A stretch of 64,000 nt of DNA. Source: Rhodoferax sp. GTDB lineage: Bacteria > Pseudomonadota > Gammaproteobacteria > Burkholderiales > Burkholderiaceae_C. Where the stretch lies: NCBI GenBank assembly GCA_024236015.1, contig JACKLK010000005.1, forward strand, positions 321,692 through 385,691. The letters run 5' to 3'. Positions 59,194 to 64,000 of this stretch are shown here, one piece after another (the stretch's first letter is position 1; each line of letters starts with the position of its first letter). The notes beneath the pieces are model-generated. The model saw only the letters and a program-made list of their open reading frames with translations, was not told where the DNA came from and made no database searches. Both the position numbers and the translations under genes were made by a program.

Positions 59194-60456
59194 CGCAGCG
59201 GCCGGCTGCACGCTCCAGGATGGACGATGGTTCAAGGTCTCGATGTCGAATCCGGCGAGTCGCTTGTAGGTGTCTTCCACTGACCTGAGTTCGTCGCGCG
59301 CCTGCCCGTGCGCACGCGCGCGCGCCAGCGCGCTCACCCGGGCCATCACGTCGCCCGCCTGACTCCGGTTGGCCAGCTGGACCTTGGCGACCGACTCGCG
59401 TCGCGCCGCGTCGTATGCGGCCAGGGCCCTGGCCGGGTCGGACATGTGGTGCGCCAGCTGGTAGGCCAGCACGCGGGCGTCGATGATGGCCTGCGACGCG
59501 CCATTGGAGCCGAACGGATACATCGCATGCGCGGCGTCGCCCAGCAAGGTGATGCGGCCGAAGCTCCACTGGCCCAGCGGGTCGATGTCGGCCATCGGAT
59601 ACTCGTAGACCGTCTTCGTGGACTGCACCAGTGCATGGATGTCCAGCCAGTCGAAGCGCCATTCCTGCACGTACCTGGCGATGTCCTGCGCGGCCACCTC
59701 GTGGTTCCAGTTGCCCAACGGCGTTCCGGCGTCGCCGGCGGTGGGCAAGGGCCGGACCATCAACCAGTTGATCGTCGACTCGTCGATCGGATACGCCACG
59801 ACGCGTTGCCGCTCGTCGCCGACGATGACCATCGATCGGCCGCTCAGGAACCGCATCGACGCGGCCGGTGTCGCGCCACGGTACATCACCCAGCCGTTGG
59901 TGGCCAGCGAAACGGCGTTCCCGTACAGCGCCGAGCGAACGGCTGAACGGATGCCGTCGGCGCCGACCAGCAGGTCGGCCCGGTGCACGGTTCGTGTTCC
60001 CGATGCGAGCTCGGTCACGGTCAACGAAACGCCGTCTTCGTCGGCCGAGCATGCCTCGACCCGCTGGCCGCTGCTGACCGTGGCGGGGCCCAGGCGCTCG
60101 CGCACCGCGGCCAGCAACAAATGCTGCAGGCGGCCGCGATGCACCGAATACTGGGGCCAGCGATATCCGGCCGCGGTGCCGCGTGCCTCCGCCCAGATCA
60201 GTTCGCCGCTGCGGTCGTAGTAGCACAACTCGGCCGTCGGCAGGCCGATGGCCGCCAGGCCCTCGCCCAGGCCGAGCTCGACGAGTTCACGCACGGCATG
60301 CGGCGGCAGATTGATCCCCACGCCAACCTGCTGGATTTCGCGGGCAGCCTCGAACAACGTGACATCGCTGAAGCCGGCCGCGTGCAGGCTCAGCGCAGCG
60401 CTCAGGCCGCCAATGCCGGCCCCGGCAATCGCGATCTTCATGTACGACGGCCGCAT
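59185..60456 (-). CDS. FAD-dependent aromatic monooxygenase (salicylate-hydroxylase/PhzS-like)
   Basis: A 423-residue single-component flavin hydroxylase. FAD motifs: AIAGAGIGGLSAALSLHAAG (GxGxxG), LVGADGIRSAVRSAL (DG) and ITLLGDAAHAMYPFGSNGASQAI (GD). VGVGINLPPHAVRELVELGLG is typical of the group that contains 3-hydroxybenzoate 6-hydroxylase, salicylate hydroxylase and PhzS. It would add a hydroxyl to an aromatic ring with NAD(P)H and oxygen. The start at 60456 overlaps the Bug gene stop (TGATG), so they are translationally coupled; an ATG five codons later is the alternative. The substrate is unknown but probably belongs to the pathway of the facing operon. Confidence 0.87.
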   Translation of the reverse strand: MRPSYMKIAIAGAGIGGLSAALSLHAAGFSDVTLFEAAREIQQVGVGINLPPHAVRELVELGLGEGLAAIGLPTAELCYYDRSGELIWAEARGTAAGYRWPQYSVHRGRLQHLLLAAVRERLGPATVSSGQRVEACSADEDGVSLTVTELASGTRTVHRADLLVGADGIRSAVRSALYGNAVSLATNGWVMYRGATPAASMRFLSGRSMVIVGDERQRVVAYPIDESTINWLMVRPLPTAGDAGTPLGNWNHEVAAQDIARYVQEWRFDWLDIHALVQSTKTVYEYPMADIDPLGQWSFGRITLLGDAAHAMYPFGSNGASQAIIDARVLAYQLAHHMSDPARALAAYDAARRESVAKVQLANRSQAGDVMARVSALARARAHGQARDELRSVEDTYKRLAGFDIETLNHRPSWSVQPAAAST

Positions 60457-61451
60457 CAGGGCTTCAGCAGCTTGGCCCGTTCGACCAGGGACCGCTCGGA
60501 CTGGTAGAAGGCCTGTGCCCAGGTCGCGTAGTCGGCGGGCCCCTTGTACCAGTAGGTCTGTCCCTGGGCCTGCAGCAGCTTGGCGTATTCCGGGCTGTCG
60601 ATGGCGGCCTTGAACGCGGCGGCCAGTTTCGCGACCACTTCGGGCGGCATGCCCTTGGGCCCGACGAGGCCGTAGGGTGCCGGATAGACCAGGTCGTAAC
60701 CCAGGCTGCTTGCGGTCGGCAGATCCGGCATCGATTTGGCCGGGGCGGCATCGAAGCTCATCAGCAGCCGAACGTCGCCCGACTTCACGAAAGGCAACAC
60801 GCTGCCGATGGCGTCGAGCGAGGCCACCGTATGCCCACCCATCAGATTGGTCGTGGCCTCGGCGCTGCTCTTGAAGCCGACATGGGTGACGTCGATGCCG
60901 GCCATGGAGCCAAACGCCTCGGTCAGCAGGTGCATGGTGGTTCCGGCTCCGGCGGTCGCGATCGATACCTTGCCGGGGTTGGCCTTTGCATCGGCGACCA
61001 GTTCGCCGACCGTCCGATACGGCGCGGTCGACTTGACCGCCAGCACGAACGAATAACCGCCAAGCCCGCTGATCCAGGTGAAATCGCGCATCGGATCCCA
61101 GTCCACCTTCTGCATGTGCGGCATGCGCAGCAGGCCGGAGGTGGCGGCGGCAATGGTGTAGCCGTCCGGCTTGTCCTGCCGGGCCATTGCAGCGGGAGCC
61201 AGCGTCGCGCCCGCCCCGGGCTTGTTCTCCACGATGATGTTCTGGCCCAGTTCCCGGCCGGCCAACTCGGCAAGCTTGCGGAAGGTGATGTCGGTCGGGC
61301 CACCGGCGCCGAACCCGACCAACAGGCGGATCGGCTTGCTGGGGTATGCGTCGGTCGCCATCGCCGTACCGGAAAGTGCGATCAGGCCGACCGCGAGAAA
61401 CCGTTGAATGCGCCGGCCCAGCGATGATGCGCAACCCGTCTTTTGCCCCAT
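60456..61451 (-). CDS. Bug-family tripartite tricarboxylate transporter binding protein (3)
   Basis: A 331-residue periplasmic binding protein. The signal peptide ends near SGTAMAT; Bug features are YPSKPIRLLVGFGAGGPTDITFRKLAELA, VENKPGAGATLAPAAMARQDKPDGYTIA and SIATAGAGTTMHLLTEAFGSM. It is the first gene of the leftward operon with the flavin monooxygenase and has an AGGAG site before the ATG at 61451. The third Bug protein of the window, and the second within the IclR-linked cluster, it may bind the aromatic substrate of the monooxygenase or a later intermediate. The promoter and IclR-type operators lie at 61478-61546. Confidence 0.93.
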   Translation of the reverse strand: MGQKTGCASSLGRRIQRFLAVGLIALSGTAMATDAYPSKPIRLLVGFGAGGPTDITFRKLAELAGRELGQNIIVENKPGAGATLAPAAMARQDKPDGYTIAAATSGLLRMPHMQKVDWDPMRDFTWISGLGGYSFVLAVKSTAPYRTVGELVADAKANPGKVSIATAGAGTTMHLLTEAFGSMAGIDVTHVGFKSSAEATTNLMGGHTVASLDAIGSVLPFVKSGDVRLLMSFDAAPAKSMPDLPTASSLGYDLVYPAPYGLVGPKGMPPEVVAKLAAAFKAAIDSPEYAKLLQAQGQTYWYKGPADYATWAQAFYQSERSLVERAKLLKP

Positions 61452-61477
61452 GTGTTATCTCCTGTGTTGAATTTAAG

Positions 61478-61494
61478 TGTCCGCTTAGCGGACA
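61478..61494. promoter_or_regulatory. IclR-type operator, perfect palindrome TGTCCGC-TTA-GCGGACA
   Basis: Perfect 7-base arms around TTA lie 27 bases before the Bug gene ATG at 61451. The right arm equals that of the operator at 53354-53370 before the maoC operon. Confidence 0.7.
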
Positions 61495-61501
61495 TTGTTG
61501 G

Positions 61502-61511
61502 CCGCTGGGCG
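61502..61511. promoter_or_regulatory. second, partial IclR-type site
   Basis: CCGCTGGGCG is identical to the core of the operator at 53357-53366 but lacks the final GACA. Two sites about 20 bp apart would allow cooperative binding near the promoter of the leftward operon. Confidence 0.45.
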
Positions 61512-61518
61512 ATCTTCG

Positions 61519-61546
61519 ATTGTTGCTGTTTCCGATCTGCTGTCAA
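61519..61546 (-). promoter_or_regulatory. promoter of the leftward Bug/monooxygenase operon
   Basis: On the minus strand TTGACA (61546-61541) is followed after 16 bases by AACAAT (61524-61519). The IclR-type sites lie directly downstream, which again suggests repression. Confidence 0.5.
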
Positions 61547-61734
61547 CCCCGGGCGTCGACACCAACCACTCGGCAGGTGTCGCGGCGTCCTGATGCGGGT
61601 GCGCGAGCCTGGCGTTCGGTGCGGTGGGCGGGGCGCGCGCCTTGCCGGGCCCCCGTTATGCTTGCGGCGACGCGGCCCGTCCGCGGCACCGCGTCCGGCC
61701 GCACCGGAACGCCCCTAGAAAGAAAGCCCTTCGC

Positions 61735-62703
61735 ATGCCCATCCAATGGTTTCCCGGCCACATGCACGCGACGCGCAAGGCCATTGCCGAGCGCATGCCG
61801 GAGATCGACGTCGTGATCGAACTGCTGGACGCGCGCCTGCCCGGCTCCAGCGCCAACCCGCTGCTGGCGGAACTCACGCGTGGCAAACCCGCGCTCAAGG
61901 TCCTGAACAAGCAGGATCTCGCCGATCCGCAGCAGACGGCGTCGTGGCTGGCCCATTACCAGGCCCAGGCCGGCACCCGCGCGCTGGCGCTGGACGCCAG
62001 CGACGCCGCGCCGGCCCGTCGCCTGATCGCGGCCTGCCGCGAACTGGCGCCGCTGCGTGGCGGCATGGCGAAGCCGATGCGGGTGCTGATCTGCGGTATC
62101 CCCAACGTGGGCAAGTCGACGCTGGTCAACACGCTGCGCGGCGGCAGACGCGCGGCCAAGACCGGCGACGAGGCCGGCATCACCAAGGTCGAGCAGCGCA
62201 TCGTGCTGGCGGACGATTTCTACCTGTATGACACACCCGGCATGTTGTGGCCGCGGATCGCCATCGAACCCAGCGGCTATCTGCTGGCCGCCAGTGGCGC
62301 CGTGGGGCGCAATGCCTACGACGACGAAGAAGTCGCGCTAGCCTTGCTGGTGCAGATGCTGCGCCACCACGCCGACCGGCTGCAGGCCCGCTACAAGCTG
62401 GGCGACCTCGCCGGCCTGAGCGACGAAGCCGTACTGGCGGAGATCGGCCGCAAGCGCGCGCCGCTGCTGCCCGGTGGCCGGCCCCACATGCAGAAGGCCG
62501 CCGAGATCGCGATCCACGACTTTCGCAGCGGCGCCTGGGGGCCGGTCACGCTGGAGACGCTGGAGGAGTTCGCGCAGTGGGAGGCGCAGGCGAAGGTGCT
62601 GGATGCCGAGCGCGAGGCCAAGCGGGCGGCGCGTGGCAACAAGAACAAGAAGAAGATGCCTCAGTGCGGGCCGAGGGAGGAGGACGCGGGCGGGGAGGGT
62701 TGA
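61735..62703 (+). CDS. ylqF: ribosome biogenesis GTPase YlqF/RbgA
   Basis: A 322-residue circularly permuted GTPase: the G4 motif NKQD (58-61) comes before the P-loop GIPNVGKST (121-129), and G3 is DTPG. The start MPIQWFPGHMHATRKAI and the family segment PGSSANPLL are typical. RbgA assists late assembly of the large ribosomal subunit. The C-terminal end is extended and very basic (KRAARGNKNKKKMPQ), likely RNA-binding. It is a housekeeping gene, with no operon partner visible here; it begins 241 bases from the divergent catabolic promoter. Confidence 0.94.
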   Translation: MPIQWFPGHMHATRKAIAERMPEIDVVIELLDARLPGSSANPLLAELTRGKPALKVLNKQDLADPQQTASWLAHYQAQAGTRALALDASDAAPARRLIAACRELAPLRGGMAKPMRVLICGIPNVGKSTLVNTLRGGRRAAKTGDEAGITKVEQRIVLADDFYLYDTPGMLWPRIAIEPSGYLLAASGAVGRNAYDDEEVALALLVQMLRHHADRLQARYKLGDLAGLSDEAVLAEIGRKRAPLLPGGRPHMQKAAEIAIHDFRSGAWGPVTLETLEEFAQWEAQAKVLDAEREAKRAARGNKNKKKMPQCGPREEDAGGEG

Positions 62704-62813
62704 GCGGCGCCGGCGCGGTATGCGAGTCGGTTCGCAGCGGTTGTTCCGCCTCTGGCGTACATGGGTCCGGGACAAGGCAACAGGGCGACCTGTTGTGCCG
62801 GGAGTCGTGGCTG

Positions 62814-62837
62814 CAAGTCAAAGACCTGACCCCGACA
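62814..62837. repeat. TCAAAGACCTGACCCC motif, possible RAYT-associated element
   Basis: The 16-mer lies in the 187-base gap between ylqF and the aldolase gene. I recall it as a motif frequent near REP-associated transposases in proteobacteria, but no transposase or second copy is seen in this window, so the assignment is weak. Confidence 0.25.
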
Positions 62838-62890
62838 GGCTCTGCGCGCGGGTTCCCCTGCCTCTTGTCAAGGATCCGGCATCCAGAGCG

Positions 62891-63721
62891 TTAATCGCGG
62901 TACCCCGGCAACTCCCGGTCCAGCACCCGCATCATCGCCTCGAAGAACAGGCGCTCGCGGTCGGCACGCGAATGGCTGTCGTGCGGATTGATCGCCTGCA
63001 CCCGCTCGACCACGTCGGCGCCCAGCACCGCCAGTTGTCCGCCACTGCCGCCGGCCGCCGCCATCGCAATCAGTTGCATGCGGCAGACCCGTTCCAGCCG
63101 ATACAGCCGGCGGTAGGCCTGGGCCACGGTGTCGCCGACAACCAGCGCGCCGTGGTTCTTCATCAGGACGACGTGTTTGTTGCCCAGCAAGTGGGCCAGG
63201 CGTTCGCCTTCCTCGAGGGTGTCGGCCAGGCCGGAATAGTTGTCGTCATAGGCCACGTGCCCGTCGAAGAACGCCGCCGTCTGCGACAGCGGGAACAGCC
63301 GGTTGTCCCGCAGCATGTTCAGCGCGGTGGCCCAGGTCTGGTGGGTGTGCATGACGACCGCGGCGCCGGTGATGCGGTGGATCGGTGCGTGGATGCATTG
63401 CGCCGAAAGCTCGACCGGGCCGGGACCCGACAAGGTGTCGCCGGCTTCGTTGAAGACCATCATGTCGCTGGCCCTGGCCTCGGACCAGTGCCGTCCGAAA
63501 GGAAGGATCAGGTACTGGTCCTGCGTGCCCGGCACGGCGACGGTGAAATGGTTGTCGATGCCTTCGTCGAGCTCGTGCAGGGCCGCCAGGCGATGGGCGG
63601 CGGCCAGCTGGACCTTGGCCTGGTCGAGTGCGGCCTTGCGCGCCGACGAATGGCTGTCTGCGCCTTGCGCAGCCGCGGGTCGTGCCGCGTTGTCGCGGGA
63701 GGCCACCGGGGATGTCGTCAT
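62891..63721 (-). CDS. class II aldolase/adducin family protein
   Basis: A 276-residue protein of the class II aldolase/adducin family. Zinc-binding His residues are seen in AAVVMHTHQTWATAL (H-x-H) and MKNHGALVVGDTVAQAYRRLYRLERVCRMQL, the third. An N-terminal polar tail of about 30 residues precedes the fold (LAALHELDEGIDNHFTVAVPG). Members include fuculose-phosphate aldolases and many uncharacterised proteins with decarboxylase or epimerase roles; the substrate cannot be told here. It stands alone near the end of the window. Confidence 0.88.
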   Translation of the reverse strand: MTTSPVASRDNAARPAAAQGADSHSSARKAALDQAKVQLAAAHRLAALHELDEGIDNHFTVAVPGTQDQYLILPFGRHWSEARASDMMVFNEAGDTLSGPGPVELSAQCIHAPIHRITGAAVVMHTHQTWATALNMLRDNRLFPLSQTAAFFDGHVAYDDNYSGLADTLEEGERLAHLLGNKHVVLMKNHGALVVGDTVAQAYRRLYRLERVCRMQLIAMAAAGGSGGQLAVLGADVVERVQAINPHDSHSRADRERLFFEAMMRVLDRELPGYRD

Positions 63722-63878
63722 GGTCTGTCGGTCTTTCCGAGCCTGGCTCGTCGTGTTGGACGTGGCTCAACCGCCGCCATCGGCGGATGGTGGACGTCCT
63801 GGGGTTATCCGGCCCCAGAGTACACCACATCGGCGATACGACACGCCTGGCACCGCCCGACACGATGCCTTGAGAGCC

Positions 63879-64000
63879 TCAGGCGGTTTCGGCCTTGCGG
63901 CGTCGCCGCGCCACGGCCCCGACGACCCCCAGGCCGGCGACCAGCATGGCGACGGCTTCCGGCTCGGGGACGCTGGCTACGACGCTGCCGGCCGAGAAGT
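63879..64000 (-). CDS. PEP-CTERM sorting-domain protein, C-terminal end (partial)
   Basis: Only the last 40 codons are in the window; the gene continues beyond the right edge. The visible end reads VPEPEAVAMLVAGLGVVGAVARRRRKAETA: a V-P-E-P motif, a hydrophobic helix and an arginine cluster, the exact architecture of PEP-CTERM signals. Such proteins are exported and sorted by exosortase (EpsH-type) systems, often in exopolysaccharide-producing bacteria. The nature of the main protein is unknown. The TGA lies at 63881-63879. Confidence 0.8.
   Translation of the reverse strand, partial: FSAGSVVASVPEPEAVAMLVAGLGVVGAVARRRRKAETA

Noticed and set aside
1..64000. A genomic island or prophage
   Set aside because: Base composition and codon use look even across the window; I saw no integrase, transposase, tRNA end or flanking repeats. 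Only one weak RAYT-like motif (62814) was found.
1..64000. CRISPR arrays, rRNA or tRNA genes, riboswitches
   Set aside because: No regularly spaced repeats, no cloverleaf with a typical T-arm and CCA end, and no conserved riboswitch core were recognised.

Overview
The window is high-GC, densely coded DNA of a free-living betaproteobacterium, most likely of the order Burkholderiales. The signs are the many LysR regulators, three Bug-type (tripartite tricarboxylate) periplasmic binding proteins each beside a catabolic enzyme, two CaiB-type CoA transferases, a mobR/mobA-like pair and a PEP-CTERM sorting signal at the right edge. I could not fix the genus. I see no rRNA, tRNA, CRISPR array, prophage or complete insertion sequence; it reads as ordinary chromosome rich in catabolic and regulatory modules.

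Layout. 1-13 kb: the end of an M48 protease, a DUF3297 protein, a leftward set (isochorismatase-like hydrolase, XapX membrane protein, YtcJ-type amidohydrolase, MFS exporter), the remnant of a LuxR-type ATPase regulator, a catalase, an alpha/beta hydrolase with a Tat-like leader, a TlpA-like thioredoxin, a transglutaminase-like protein, a histidine phosphatase and a diheme cytochrome c with an FNR/Anr-type box. 12-19 kb: a LysR gene with two small orphan proteins and CTAGGG palindromes, a cystathionine gamma-synthase-family enzyme, and a LysR/TmpA/TmpB set that probably turns 2-trimethylaminoethylphosphonate into glycine betaine and phosphate. 18.5-26.6 kb: a LacI-controlled operon of a CUT1 sugar-type ABC transporter, a sulfatase and its own formylglycine-generating enzyme.

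26.6-38 kb: a KTSC protein, an alanine/sodium symporter with a glutaminase (FNR-type box upstream), an ABC-F protein, and a two-gene dikinase in which the phospho-histidine half and the ATP-grasp half are separate proteins, the latter fused to a cyclic-nucleotide-binding domain. A fused TRAP permease without a binding protein is divergent from it. 38-50.5 kb: a ParB-like protein, a MetX-like hydrolase, LysR genes, WrbA, an EamA transporter, a LysR/Bug/CaiB module, an ArsR regulator with a flavoprotein carrying a cysteine-rich tail, a lipoprotein lipase and a double GNAT protein.

50.5-61.5 kb is aromatic and CoA-dependent catabolism: a mobR/mobA-like pair (3-hydroxybenzoate 4-hydroxylase), then an IclR-linked cluster of two MaoC proteins, a Bug protein, a CaiB transferase, a DUF35 OB-fold protein, an Ltp2-like thiolase and the IclR regulator, facing a leftward Bug/flavin-monooxygenase operon. 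Matching CCGC-N3-GCGG operators at both outer ends suggest that one IclR protein controls both operons. The enzyme set lacks a 3-hydroxyacyl-CoA dehydrogenase, which fits retro-aldol cleavage better than thiolysis. The right end holds the YlqF GTPase, a class II aldolase-family protein and the end of a PEP-CTERM protein.

The best candidates for something undescribed are the dikinase with a cNMP domain (31.5-34.4 kb), the IclR-controlled retro-aldol-like pathway (53.3-61.5 kb) and the sulfatase/FGE/CUT1 operon (19.7-26.6 kb).
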